Shown here: positions 10,701 through 20,764 of the stretch, piece by piece | How the letters are laid out: each line of letters opens with the position of its first letter | How positions within the stretch are numbered: position 1 is the first letter of the stretch | Assembly: GCA_024509875.1 (NCBI GenBank) | Contig: JAMPIV010012257.1 | Location: 186,001-250,000, forward strand | Source of the DNA: Oreohelix idahoensis | Taxonomy: Eukaryota > Mollusca > Gastropoda > Stylommatophora > Oreohelicidae | Direction of reading: 5' to 3' | Length of the DNA: 64,000 nt | The notes under the pieces: model-generated | The model's input: only the letters and a program-made list of their open reading frames with translations | What the model was told of the DNA's origin: nothing | Databases searched by the model: none | Program-made: the position numbers and the translations under genes

Positions 10701-12254
10701 GAAAGAGAACATCAGGAAGAGACACACTTGTTGACCTTGTCCATCGCCATGGAGATGAAAAAGGAACCACTTTCATCATTTGAATATCCATTACACCCCT
10801 GTGAGACAGCAGCACAGGTGAAAATCAGTACACATTTAACGAAAACTCAGAAAGAGAGAGTGCAACAGGTTCTAAATAATCATGCAGAGGTGTTAACAGA
10901 CCGACCAGGGCATACAAACCTATTGGAATATGATATGAAACTCATAGACTCCACACCTGTCTGTATGAAACCATATTCGATTCCGTTTGCTAAGGAAAAA
11001 GCTTTGAAGGAAGAGATAGACTATCTATTGAAGGAAGGAATTATTTCGCACAGTGAGTCTTCGTATAGTTCCGGTGTTGTACTCTTAAGGAAGCCCTCTG
11101 GAGAACATAGACTCTGTATAGATTACAGGAGACTGAATGCTATTACAGAAGGACAGGTGGATCCATTGCCGGATACAAATCAGCTGTTTGCCAGACTAAA
11201 TAAAGCTAAATATTTCTCAAAAGTGGATCTGAGTAAAGGATACTATCAGATTCCAGTAAAGCCTGAGGTTAGACCATACCTAGCTTTTAGTACCTCAGAA
11301 GGACACTATGAGTTTAATAGATTGCCATTTGGATTGAAGAATGCGCCTAGTGTCTTCTCTAGAATGATGAGAAAATTATTGGATCCTCTGAATAATCCCT
11401 GTATAACAAATTTTATGGATGATATCCTTATAGCAACAGAAACATTTGAGGAACACATTGACTCTCTGAACATGCTGTTTGATCGACTTAGGGAGGCAAA
11501 TTTAACAGCCCGACCAACCAAATGTTGCGTTGGATGTAAAGAATTGGAATTTTTGGGACACACAGTTTATCAGGGAAACATGACCCCTGACCCAAAGAAT
11601 TTAGAGAAACTACAGAAAGCCCCGAGACCACAAACCAAGAAGGACGTGAGATCCTTTGTCTCATTATGTGGTTTCTACCAGAAGTATATCAAAAACTTTA
11701 ATTCCATATGTGCACCTTTAACGGAATTGACACGTAAAGGACTTCCAGATCGCATTACATGGACACCACAATGTGAAATGACTTACCAAGAATTGAAGGA
11801 AAAGCTCACAAGTAAACCCATTTTGAAATTACCTGACTTAAGTCAAGAATTCATAGTAAGGACGGATGCAAGTAATATTGGGTTAGGTGCAACTTTACTA
11901 CAGAAATCAGATGCATTGGATGGGGAATTAAGCCCAGTGGCATATGCTAGCAGAAAGTTGAATAAAGCTGAAATCAACTACTCAACTAGCGAAAAAGAAT
12001 GTCTTGCAGTAATATGGGCAATAAAGAAATTCAATATTTATCTATATGGGAAGGCATTTAAGTTGCAAACTGACCACAAACCTTTATCGTTTTTAGCACA
12101 GGCTAAGCATGAGAACTCTAGGTTACTCCGATGGTCTTTGCTTCTGGCTCCATATAATTTTAGCATTGAATATATATCTGGAAAAACCAATCTGGGAGCG
12201 GATTTTTTAAGCCGCCATCCGTGTGATGAGAATCACCGTAAACCCCAGAAATAA
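7773..12254 (+). CDS. gag-pol: Gag-protease-integrase-RT-RNase H polyprotein of element A
   Basis: One uninterrupted 1493-residue frame starting at ATGG three bases after a possible splice acceptor. In order: a charged coiled coil with 9-residue repeats (about 40-150); gag capsid-like region (about 170-350); CCHC knuckle C403/C406/H411/C416; aspartic protease D464-T-G; integrase zinc domain H637, H644, C674, C677; DD35E core D707, D766, E802 with exactly 35 residues between the last two; a GPY/F-like C-terminal module near 940-985; RT with motif A D1152 and FMDD at 1214-1217; RNase H with D1365. It would package its RNA, copy it and insert the cDNA. Integrase ahead of RT marks the Gmr1 group. 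All catalytic residues looked for are present, so it may be active. Confidence 0.95.
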   Translation: MADLAKFRSAAVQTAKELGLDGQVMVAYVTTECDKFIEREERRLEKEAERRLEAETKRLQAEAETKRLQIEADKEAKKLEAEREDKRLAAEREEKKLAAEREEKKLAAEREEKKLAAEREERKLAAEREAEDKRLQREHELRLREFEFQGHAPENGASPFASDATVTQGASTSAMNFHLDHFVEKDDDIESYINRYELLATTYGLERERWSLKLSQGLRGAAYEVFAKMSRGDQENYDMLKQALLLRYEKNAEFYRKKFRNAKLLSGETYHQFSARIETYLEKWTSLGKTQDLKEMVLIEQLRESMAPDLRKFLMEQGAERLGELLNVAERYQAAQAEVTGNKKKQVDNFRAPQNFNKFDPKDQNKGKHQFDRPRYDNKNKFPQFDERKYDERKSFNQGKRWCKNCKMNNHDTDHCRRKPPHFAAMTSGKKEKKGKPEELQEPYHPPVCEDVICNGVTIRCLYDTGLDYDSVVSSHLVQADQYTTETVEIQTATKDVATMTLPVARIKVKTRYVEGIIKAAVINEPIYPLILGCRYVFLGNPKRPVILATVQTRSQTKKEEDNPINTHPDEMRKAQAEDKTLKPCFKKLPKSHTPPGKGEFYMKNKLIYRKAGSESNGHGQLVLPTSYRTKVLELGHAIPFSGHMGISATGQRIACHYFWPGITEDIKRYVKSCPECQRVAPKHWTAPATLGEMPIVGTPFERVAVDLVGPLTRTKRRNSYILTLVDTCSMWGEAVALSSIDSKHVAEALLTIFTRLGFPNQILTDNGSQFKGKLTEEVFRIFQAKHFHCSVYHPQGNGQVERFNGTLMSILRKLAHEKPDTWDQYLHAALFAYREVPHSSTGMAPATLLFGRPIKGPLEALLRTWTDEKAEENITSSYQYVNELTTRLKTGWKLANENLKQARKKHAAYYNRKAKDRNLAVGEKVLLLLPGSQNKLQIGWQGPYTVLEKVSRTNYKIDKKGKEKIYHVNLLKKYLEREHQEETHLLTLSIAMEMKKEPLSSFEYPLHPCETAAQVKISTHLTKTQKERVQQVLNNHAEVLTDRPGHTNLLEYDMKLIDSTPVCMKPYSIPFAKEKALKEEIDYLLKEGIISHSESSYSSGVVLLRKPSGEHRLCIDYRRLNAITEGQVDPLPDTNQLFARLNKAKYFSKVDLSKGYYQIPVKPEVRPYLAFSTSEGHYEFNRLPFGLKNAPSVFSRMMRKLLDPLNNPCITNFMDDILIATETFEEHIDSLNMLFDRLREANLTARPTKCCVGCKELEFLGHTVYQGNMTPDPKNLEKLQKAPRPQTKKDVRSFVSLCGFYQKYIKNFNSICAPLTELTRKGLPDRITWTPQCEMTYQELKEKLTSKPILKLPDLSQEFIVRTDASNIGLGATLLQKSDALDGELSPVAYASRKLNKAEINYSTSEKECLAVIWAIKKFNIYLYGKAFKLQTDHKPLSFLAQAKHENSRLLRWSLLLAPYNFSIEYISGKTNLGADFLSRHPCDENHRKPQK

Positions 12255-12310
12255 TAATAAATTTCTCTATGTGTATATAGAATAAAGGACTGACATATAA
12301 TGTCTGTTTT

Positions 12311-12321
12311 AAGAGGGGAGG
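12311..12321 (+). other. polypurine tract of element A
   Basis: The run aagaggggagg directly precedes the TG of the 3' LTR, where plus-strand DNA synthesis should be primed. The stretch after the stop codon (12255-12310) is otherwise short and non-coding. Confidence 0.85.
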
Positions 12322-14719
12322 TGTCATGAAATATTCTAATCCACATATATAAATTATTAGGTAAATATAAAGCCTAACAAATAAAATTAATAAAGAGAAG
12401 AGCAATGGTAAAATGACAGTGCTGTCACAAGGAATGTACTCGAAATCCCCCTTGTTTTCTGCTTCGTCTGCAAATTGTAACGCTTTCACGTTGATATAAA
12501 AGCTTACTGTATTATTACCCGCCTTCTTCAATGAAACGTGTGCTGCATTTCTAAGAAAAACATTGAGACGTACTGCGTAATGACCTAAATTAATCCTAAC
12601 ATTAATTATATTACGTTACCAAAACGAACGAACAGATGGACAAAAGGATAGCGAGAGGGGAGGGCTGAAAATCAGGAACGCATGCAACACGCGACGCGCG
12701 ATATACAAATGCTGGCATCACGCGTGTAAGTCTACAAGCACTAACTTTTTCAGACGGACAGTGATAAAATACACTACCCTTTCCCAGAGTTAGGTTTATA
12801 AATCATAACAAACTCTTATTAGAAAAGATAACATTAGATGGGTTTACGTTTGAACACATAACAGTACCCAGACAGCATATCTTCGAAACAGGAGGTAGAA
12901 AATACATATTTTGAACGCAGCCACGTAGCTCCTTTAAATTAGTATTTTTGGGTTCCTTAGGGCTTGCTGACAAATAATATGTAAAACGTTACGCAAATAG
13001 TCCAGGAATTAATAAATTATACCCAAAATAAAATATTGGGGGTGCCTGACAGCATAAAATCATTTCTGCTCATAAAATTTTTTATAACGTGTTGGAAAAA
13101 AATTTACGTTACAGAAATAGCCTACCATGTAAACTCCAAATTGATTGGAGCGCAACAAATGAAAGCCGAACCACGATTGGTCGGGCTATAAATACTATCT
13201 TGGTTGTTAGGGGAGACGGGAAAAGATAACATTTTTTCAAACACTTGTCGAAACGTGGCTCATTGGCCAGTCTCGCTGATATACACACTTGGGAGCGTTA
13301 GTTCGAAACCACTTGTTTAAAAAAGCTTGATAAAGCATCAGTGCGTTGAAGCCAGCTTATATTTGACTCAATAAAAGCCTGGAAGATAAGCAGATGGGAA
13401 TTTGTGCCAGTTTGTGCCAGAATTCATTGCTAATCAACGTATCTGTGTTATTCGTATGAATTGTGGTAAGCTTGAACCATTTAATATCTTTTAATGAAAA
13501 TTGAATGTGAATTGTTGATTTATGCCTGTATATATATGTGTAGTTCAGTGGCAAACGTGAGGTAAAGCCTAAAATGCTCCAGCCTGAACAGAGGGTGTCG
13601 GAGAGAAGTAAAACGGCATGGAATGGCCAAACAGTACACTGACACCTGGATGATTGACTAGAAAGAAATAATGCTGGAAGTGCAGAGGCGTAGTAACCAT
13701 TAAGAAGGGTAATACTGGAATAAAGTATTTCAAATGAAGCTGACTGTTGGCCTAACGCTCTGAACGCAATGTTTGTGCTGTATTGTGATCAGTGTAAAAG
13801 AGAATATAAATTAGTTATGAAGTAGAAGGTACATCCTTCTTGATTTCAGGGACAGTGGTCTTGATGGTACTGAGCAGCATCTGGTCAGAGATTTGCTGAA
13901 TCCAGAGTCGGACAGCATACTCCTTGGTCTTTTTAGCTATCAGTGAGGTGTCTCCTGAGCCCAGAGGAGAATTCGAGCAGAGGAGTCCTTTCCTGCCGCC
14001 ATCACTCAAGATAAGCAGAGTTGGCCAGCTGAGCTCAACATTATGTCCCCTCATCTTGAAATAACTTTATAAAAATACTATTCAGAGGGGAATTTACTTG
14101 TCTTAAAATCAGGAACTGTGAACATCTCCAATACTAGTCCCTAAAGACAAACTATTGAAGTCATGATGACAAATACCAACAGAGCTTGAACAAAACAAAA
14201 CCAGTATTACCTCATTTTACTACTACACAACTGACACACATAGAACATTTGTAATAATATATGTCACTACAATATTCATATTAAATACATTCTGTACATA
14301 ACTTGTAATTTAAATTGATTGTGATTCCTGGTTCCCTTGTAGTTGAATCAGGACACATATTCATTCATGCCAGTAATGAATACATATTGTTATTTGAAAG
14401 TTTATCAGTGACTCTTTTAAGATATCTTTGTAGAGTGTTATATGTATGTGAGTGTCACAGTGTTGTCAAGAGTAGTGGATTAAATTAAATTGTTTATCTG
14501 TCTGTTGTTGTGACTTACACTTCACCATACTCATACCCTAGACACATAACGTAGCATCACACTATTCCAGAATAATTCTGACTGAGATATATAGATATGT
14601 GGTAGCAAGTAAGGTTATCTATAATACACTACTCTTAATAGATATAGATACCTTCACAGCTGATCTCAGTCAGTACACTAAGTTCCCTATAAGTATTTAT
14701 AACTTCCCACTTCACCACA
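12322..14719 (+). repeat. 3' LTR of element A
   Basis: 2398 bp, near-identical to 5183-7579. Differences cluster between positions equivalent to 5790 and 6200 (U3), while U5 is almost unchanged. It ends ttcaccaca, followed by the duplication cagac. Confidence 0.95.
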
Positions 14720-14912
14720 CAGACAACGTAACAAGGGTACAGTAACTAAGTCACGAAGCGTGACCTTATCGACGCTAACACGTCATAATTTGACCGTGTA
14801 TTTCGCGTTCATTAATCCGTGAAGTATAAAAATCAATGTATATTAATTCTATTGTTCCCAAAAATGCGCACTTCCAATTCTTGCAGACGATATCAATAAA
14901 ACTACCGTAACA

Positions 14913-15322
14913 GCTTGTGCTGTATTGGGAGGACTTCCAGATGTTGTTTGGACTAAGAAAGGGTGTTCTTGCTTTATTCATTCTGTTGTTGATGTCTTTG
15001 CTTGTTCCGCCGTGTGGTGTTACTATGCATCCTAGGTATGTGAAGGTGTCTGTCTGTTCCAGTTGCTGATTCCTTACTGATATGGGCTCAGGGTTGCTCA
15101 CATTGAGCGTCATGACCTCTTTCTTATTTAGATTGATGTTCAAGCCCACCTGCTGGCTATACTTATTAAGTCTATCCGTTTTTTCCTGGATGTGTTGATG
15201 TGAATGTGCTAGTAGTGCAATGTCATCTGCATATTCCAGATCTTCCAATGTAGAAAATGTTGTCCATCTTATTCCTCTTGGACTGCCCTCTGTTGTCTGG
15301 CGCATCACCCATTCTATGTAAA
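14913..15322 (-). pseudogene. LINE RT fragment, palm to thumb part
   Basis: The upstream piece of the split LINE contains the reverse transcriptase catalytic signature YADD in LEYADDIALLAHSH, followed by VGLNINLNKKEVMTLN, FTYLGCIVTPHGGTSKDI and IWKSSQY. It is typical of the C-terminal half of a LINE RT. The fingers and endonuclease are missing because of 5' truncation at about 15322. It continues in the same frame at 4508 on the other side of the inserted elements. Confidence 0.88.
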
Positions 15323-15336
15323 TGGACGATACATTT

Positions 15337-16285
15337 CCCAGAATTATTCATCAAAATTTTCCAGCCCACTGGGCATACGAAAGAACATATATTCCTGACG
15401 TTTGACAGCCGTGGCAACGGAGTGATCTATAAAACTACGCTGTTTCAAAATCGGTACTCACCATAAGAGTCAGCCGATGGGATTTACCATCATCATCAGT
15501 TTTTTTACATATGATAACATTTAGCTTCGCAACCAGATGCTTAGCAATACAGGAATTACTTTCTCCTCTTTGTTTTCAACTGTGAACGTCCAGAGCACGT
15601 CCTGCTTCAGTAACTATTTGTGGTGACAGCGATTTCATCCAGGGAACATTAAAACACCAAATTTGGCGTCCACCTTGTAATTATTATTCAATATATAGGC
15701 TGGACTGGGGCTATCTTTGGCACCCCCACCTGACAGTATATTCTCAGGGACTATTGTATGTTTTCAATGGATACCAACATCACTAGTAGATAAGCGAGAT
15801 TGTGTGTGGCCACAGATGACAGAGTGAGAGACAGAGAGAGTGAATATTTTCCTTTGTATACTCATTGTACTAACTTCCTTTTTTTTATTTCGCTAAACTG
15901 GGTATTTTACTGAGTAGTAATTTAGTGGGAACTTGTTCTTCATAGTCTATTCTGTAATCTAGTGCTTATCTTCGACCTTTGGGTTATTAACTTCTTTTGG
16001 GATCCTTTCTCAACAAGGGGAGGGCACTTATTCGGTTATTTTTATATATTTGTAAACTTGATTTATATTGATTTCTATATGTTTTGATGTTGTAAGAAGT
16101 TTAAGTGATAATAAACTAAAGTTAGTTGCTTATCCTTTACAGGACGTGGCAATCAACCCCAGCTTTTATTGGCTGTTTTGTGATTTTTCTAGGCAATTTT
16201 TACGTTCAGTAGTTTGCCATTGCTTTCTGAACGGTACGGCGCTTATACCATTGTTAAAAATCCACACAAAGCTATTTGCTACCAA
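15337..16285. other. non-coding, nothing recognised
   Basis: There is no credible gene. A phrase ataggctggact near 15696 recurs near 16547, hinting at a dispersed repeat. T-rich and low-complexity runs are common. Confidence 0.3.
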
Positions 16286-16286
16286 A

Positions 16287-16360
16287 CCGCCTGCAGCAGG
16301 TTTCGAACCTGGTATATCTAGATTATGAAACTGCGTTCATATCCATTAGGCCACAGACGC
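16287..16360 (-). pseudogene. tRNA-Arg-like relic or SINE head
   Basis: The minus strand reads gcgtctgtggcctaatgg with a good A box (16343-16353) and, about 45 bases on, ggttcgaaacc as B box (16299-16309). The 5' part resembles tRNA-Arg genes, but the anticodon arm does not fold cleanly and the ends pair poorly. It is therefore more likely a decayed tRNA gene or the head of a tRNA-derived SINE than a working tRNA. Confidence 0.45.
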
Positions 16361-16714
16361 CGACGATAATAAACTAAACAAAACTTAATTTAGCGTGTTG
16401 GTCAGACCGATACCCTATTATCCATAGTTTTTCACGTTTGTGCGTATTGTTGTCACATAAGTGTGTGTGCGTGGGCGTGCTTAGTGTAACTTATATTTCA
16501 TATAGGGAGAGAAAGGTCGTCTGGTATTAAAAGATAGTCGTATAGATAGGCTGGACTAGAGGAACTACTCACTCCAGATGCTGATCTTCCTCTTACACTA
16601 TTCCCTCGTGAAAATCTATTTCTTACACCTTTATTCTCACATATTTACCACTATCACCTCTACTCAGATGGGACCAAATAAATCTCTATACCTATCTTTA
16701 AAAAATTTACGACA

Positions 16715-16800
16715 ATTGTCTGTCCCTCAAACTTTGTCTATATTACTGCCAAGATATGTGTACGATTCTACATCTTTTAGTGGTGTTTCTTCAAGTGATG
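16715..16800 (-). pseudogene. short LINE ORF2 fragment
   Basis: The minus strand encodes LEETPLKDVESYTYLGSNID, then a stop. It matches the same stretch of the LINE at 47615-48390 (LEEAPIQDVEPYTYLGSNID). Only about 30 codons are recognisable. Confidence 0.65.
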
Positions 16801-16949
16801 AAAACCTAGGATCAAAATCCATAACGTTGCCTAAGAAACCGGATATTTATATTTAAATGCGAAAGCCGCTGCTCAATTAGTCTTATCATTCAGATGATCA
16901 CAATACTATTACAAGAAGATTAAGCGGACGTATAAACACTAAAACATAA

Positions 16950-17190
16950 TATGCCATGTTTTTTCCCCCACAATATTTCCCAGTATCGCAAAATATGCCA
17001 GCTATCGTCTTCTTGTTATATGCCCAAAGAAAATGGATGGTTTCCATCTAATGGGAGAAATAAGCTGAATTTGTGCGTTGCTTTCTTTCAGGACATCCTC
17101 ATTACTCTTTTTAGCTGGCCAATCCAACCAAAGAATTCTAAACATTCTTATGTAGAACCAGATCTCTTTGGCCTTCATTACTTTTCCATT
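16950..17190 (-). pseudogene. LINE C-terminal fragment, second family
   Basis: The minus strand reads roughly RMFRILWLDWPAKKSNEDVL, then FFGHITRR and further decayed codons. The same part of the same family lies on the plus strand near 49520-49860 (WPKRVIRMS and KKQSIFF). The motif FGHxxRR is typical of the C-terminal tail of CR1- or jockey-type LINE proteins. Several frame breaks are present. Confidence 0.55.
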
Positions 17191-17199
17191 TTGTTTACA

Positions 17200-18174
17200 T
17201 GACTCAAGTCAGTATGTCAGAACTGATTCCACGTAACACTTAAAAACTATTTATTTTATTTCCATTGACAAAGATTTCTTACATAATCTATTTTACATTT
17301 TATTAAACGCTACTTCTGATTGGGCTATTCTACTCTTTACCGTTACACTGTATCTTCCAATCAGTGTTCTTATTTCAGGTATTTGAATCTATTCACTCTT
17401 TTTGAAAACTGTTCCATTTACTTCGATAATTCATTCGAGAGACGTCATTTCCTTCGAGACAACCTTTAAATGACTTGCCTTAATTAAATTAAAAGTTATT
17501 GTGGAATTGTTTATTTAAAAAGCGTGACACTTTTTCTATGGATTTTTCCGTCGACCCTGTAACGAATAAGTACCAAGGCCACCTTGCGACATCGACTGTC
17601 ATAACTTCACAGAAATATAACCTGGGACTGCCCTCTATCTGATAAGTAATTTAAAATATAAAACTCTTATTCCGACGTCGTAAATCGTACGTGTGCAAAA
17701 AACTGTCTGGTTAACTCGAAGTCCATTTTAGTTTGAATTCATATCTACAGGGGTTGCAATTCTGGATAGACTTACATGTCTGTAAATGTATTAAACTAAT
17801 GGATCTTTGATGCAGCCTTCATTTATTTTCTTCCTTGACAGCTTTTTTGGTGCTTTAGACGCCTCTTCAATTTTGAACTGAAATATATTTTTTGACCCTT
17901 AGAAGTCATTCAACATTTTCGTTTCTACTAGAAAGTGAAGAAACGATTGGTTGATTTCTAGTTCGTATGATTTCTAGTTCGTATTTTTACAAAACACAAG
18001 AAGAGTGTGACACTTGGGCTAGGAGGCCAGGGCCCCAATTTAGCCCTCTACTTGCCCCGCCCTCTAAAAACAATTGTCCTTGCATTTAGACTGAAAGTTA
18101 TTACTTTCGTAAGTTTTTAATTTATATCTTCGCTTATTGTAATTTGAACCCGCTAAAGCAGGGTTTCTTAACAT
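17200..18174. other. non-coding, nothing recognised
   Basis: AT-rich with no credible coding frame and no terminal repeats found by eye. Confidence 0.3.
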
Positions 18175-18450
18175 TGTTTGGATCATCAATCTTTTTGATT
18201 GTCCAATTAAGGATGTGGACCTATGTGATTGTCCAATGAAGGTTCTGGACCTATTTGATTGTCCAATGAAGCTGTGGACCAATTTGATTGTCCAATGAAC
18301 GCTGTGGACCTATTTGATTGTCCAAAGAAGGCTGTGGACCTCTTTAATGGTTCATTGAAGGCTGTGGACCTCTTTGATTGTCCTGTGAAGGCTGTGGACC
18401 TATTTAATTGTCCAGTGAAGGCTGTGGACCTCTTTGATTGTCCAGTGACT
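18175..18450. repeat. 30-bp minisatellite in coding phase
   Basis: About nine copies of a 30-bp unit containing gctgtggacctatttgattg and tccaatgaag. Because 30 is a multiple of three, the plus strand stays open and would read a 10-residue repeat (AVDLFDCPVK) within an ORF at 18259-18546. There is no homology, no second exon and no conserved context, so it is kept as a repeat. Confidence 0.85.
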
Positions 18451-18474
18451 CATTCAGCATTGTTCTTGACTTCT

Positions 18475-18625
18475 GAAATATCTTGTGAATGCTCCCTCGA
18501 GGTAGAAGCATCATTATCGTTCTATTTACAACTCTGCCAAGAGTAATCTAGTGCGAAGGTAGACACCTTTGAAGCCCCACATTAGATACTCTAGGGTTTG
18601 GCCGCTGTTGGACCACTACTGCAGA
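18475..18625. repeat. dispersed repeat, copy 1
   Basis: About 150 bases matching 62095-62265 at roughly 85 percent by eye, including gcgaaggtagacacctttga and ttggaccactactgcaga. No ends or duplications identified. It may be the 3' part of an unrecognised element. Confidence 0.75.
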
Positions 18626-18880
18626 ACAAGAGGAAGCAACCCGTGACACTATTTTAAAAAAAGAGGGGGGGAGCAACAGTGACATGCCATTTTCGTTATT
18701 AATTACTGGAATTGCAACAAAAATGCACAAACTTAACCTACATGAATCATGGATACGCATAATGAAAAGTCAAGCTCTCACAACAAGGAGAACAGAACAG
18801 GACACGCCGAGAGGAGCACCAGGAACAAAAGCAGCCGAGGGTTATCACCTCATGGGTGCATTCCTATAATCAGTTATGAC

Positions 18881-19006
18881 TACTACTACTGCTACTACTA
18901 CTATTACTACTACTAGGTAATGACAGCCGCAGAATAGGCTCGCATGAGCCGCATGTAGGTCGCAGGCCACGCTATTCCTTCCTCTCCCCCCCCCCCCCCC
19001 CCCCCC
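18881..19006. repeat. CTA microsatellite and poly-C run
   Basis: An imperfect (CTA)n tract at about 18881-18915 is followed by a run of about 20 C near 18986-19006. The interval 19007-19573 shows nothing recognisable. Confidence 0.85.
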
Positions 19007-19573
19007 AGTTAGTGGCTACTATACCGGTTGAACCTAGGAATACAGCCTATTTATACCAAGCATACCAATTGTGAAGAGTTACTACTACCCCTTCAAATTC
19101 AAGCTTCAGTAATTCCCTATCCAAACCTTGCTTCGTAATTACAATAAATAAGGCACTGTGGCAGATATTTATGGTTGCCGAGATTGACTGCGAATCCGTG
19201 CTGCTCCCACTGTTTGCATAAGTGAGCTGTGCCTGTTTGTTTTGTTGATGGGAGACACTTAGCAATGAACTCCCAGAAAGGGTAAGACAGGATGACAAAA
19301 CCTTTTGCTATTAATTTATGTGTATTTATTTATTATTATTTTGTGTGGGCATTGCCGCCTGTCCCTCATAGCGCGCCACTGTCAACCATAAGCATGCATC
19401 TTTCGTTTATATCAAAACGCTTTTTATTTTGTGTGATTCATTTCTTTATTGTGTATTCGGTGTGTACTGGATTGTCGATGATGATTTTAAGCATTAGTGC
19501 GAATTACTACTGTTCAAGCTGTTGTGTTGTTCGGTAGCTCGGCTGTGTCGTTTCTGGAATAGCGTTTTCTAAA

Positions 19574-20177
19574 CCAGTGCTCTGCAACCGGTGTGCCGCC
19601 CATGTCTGCCTAGTGTGCCGTAACACCATGCAGAATACACCATATAATGGTATACAAAATTATATGTAATGGTAAAATGTAACGAAAGAATCTCAACGTA
19701 CAAATTTACAAATAATAAGTTGAGTTATCATCCATCAAGCCACCACACACACAAATTTAGAGAGCGTTCCGTTGTCTTATGATTATATCGAATTTTGAAA
19801 TATTTGCCATACCCATCTATTTAAATATTGTAGTGTGCCGTGAAATTTTTGAAAGGCACTTTAAGTGTGCCGTGGAAATTTGAAAGACACTTTAAGTGTG
19901 CCGTGGAATTTTGAAGGCCACTTTAAGTGTGCCGTGGAATTTTGAAGGCCACTTTAAGTGTGCCGTGGAATTTTGAAGGCCACTTTAAGTGTGCCGTGGA
20001 ATTTTGAAGGCCACTTTAAGTGTGCCGTGGAATTTAGAAAGATACTTTAAGTGTGCCATGGTATTTAGAAAGAAACTTTAAGTGTGCCGTGGAATTTATA
20101 AAGACACTTTAAGTGTGCCATGGAATTTTAAAAGACACTAAGTGTGCCGCGAGGTGAAAAATGTTGCGGATCACGGC
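19574..20177. mobile_element. hAT-like MITE carrying an internal minisatellite
   Basis: The left end (cagtgctctgcaaccggtgtgccgc) and the reverse complement of the right end (ccgtgatccgcaacattttt, then cgcggcacac) look like the CAGTGNTC-type termini of hAT-Charlie elements. There is no transposase. The expected 8-bp duplication is imperfect (ttctaaac against ctctaatt). The middle is expanded into a tandem array. The left boundary of the 8-kb segmental duplication falls in its last array unit. Confidence 0.5.
19835..20150. repeat. about 31-bp minisatellite inside the MITE
   Basis: About ten copies of a unit with gtgtgccgtggaattttg followed by aaggccactttaa. Central copies are almost identical and outer copies diverge, as expected from unequal exchange. 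Confidence 0.9.
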
Positions 20178-20179
20178 TC

Positions 20180-20760
20180 TAATTAGTTGCCTCCTCTGTC
20201 ATAACAGACTATGTGGATGATGCGCCCTTGAGGTGATAGTCGGCAGCTGCTTTTTTCCTGGTGCTCTTTTAGGCGTGTTCTTTTCTCTTCTACTTGTGGT
20301 AAGAGCTTCCTAATCTGAGGTGGCGCCGTATTGAGCATCTCCACTTGGTGCGATCGGCAGTTTCGTCCTCCCAGGCTGCTGGATGTATGTCCAGAGCCTT
20401 CATGTCTCACTTGCACACATCTTTGAGCCCTAGCTGCGATCGCCCAGTTGTTCTTTTCCCATCTCTCAATTGTCCATAAACAATAGCTTTGGGAATGCGA
20501 TATCTTCCATGCGTCGGACATGGCCAATTCAGCGTAATCCACGCTGTCTAAGCCGTGTATATATGCTCTGAAGGGCAGCGCGTGACAGCCCATCGACTTT
20601 TATCCTTCTACGAAATGCCAAAGATGTGGTGTAGACACCGTATATGGAAGCTACTGAGTTGTTGTTGTTTTTTTCTTGCTTAGTATAGGTTGTCCATGTC
20701 TTGCTACCATATTGAAGCGTACTGAAGACGCAGACGCACGCATCATACACCACAATGTTT
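20180..20760 (-). pseudogene. LINE C-terminal fragment, third family, unit 1
   Basis: The minus strand reads LQYGSKTWTTYTKQEK, then after a frame change GLSRAALQSIYTRLRQRGLR. Decayed codons for the rest of the tail follow. It corresponds to the LYGSETW and RQRRLRWLGH part of LINE ORF2. Frameshifts make it non-functional. It has an identical partner at 28189-28769. Confidence 0.8.
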
Positions 20761-20764
20761 TCTA

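Larger units (their letters stand above)
5183..14719 (+). mobile_element. Gmr1-like Ty3/gypsy LTR retrotransposon, element A (complete)
   Basis: A complete 9.5-kb element flanked by the 5-bp duplication cagac (5178-5182 and 14720-14724). Both LTRs are about 2.4 kb and run TG to CA. The interior holds a primer-binding site, one long intact gag-pol frame and a purine tract. Pol order is protease, integrase, RT, RNase H, unlike ordinary Ty3/gypsy elements, where integrase is last. This is the hallmark of Gmr1-like elements. The LTRs differ at only a few tens of positions, mostly clustered before the TATA box, so the insertion is young. It is the only one of the three Gmr1-like elements here with an intact frame. 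Confidence 0.93.
4514..14912. mobile_element. probable solo LTR (857 bp), interrupted by element A
   Basis: The DNA between the two LINE pieces, apart from element A, begins TG (4514, tgataaggg) and ends CA (14912, ccgtaaca). It is flanked by the 5-bp duplication gcttg (4509-4513 and 14913-14917). The non-A parts are 4514-5182 and 14725-14912, together 857 bp after removing one CAGAC. Size, TG..CA ends and 5-bp duplication fit a solo LTR. No internal genes are present, and its family and orientation are unknown. The fit rests on the duplication and on the LINE frame being contiguous across it. Confidence 0.6.
4002..15322 (-). mobile_element. 5'-truncated LINE split by nested LTR elements
   Basis: Two minus-strand pieces, 15322-14913 and 4508-4002, belong to one LINE of about 0.9 kb. 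The outer ends are flanked by a 14-bp direct repeat tggacgatacattt (3988-4001 and 15323-15336), a typical LINE target duplication. The 3' end carries an A-rich tail on the minus strand next to 4002. When the nested DNA and one copy of its 5-bp duplication are disregarded, the reading frame runs straight across the split, which supports a single insertion. The host order is therefore LINE first, then a solo LTR, then Gmr1-like element A. Confidence 0.85.

Noticed and set aside
16287..16360. Functional tRNA-Arg gene
   Set aside because: A and B boxes are good, but the anticodon arm and acceptor stem do not pair well.
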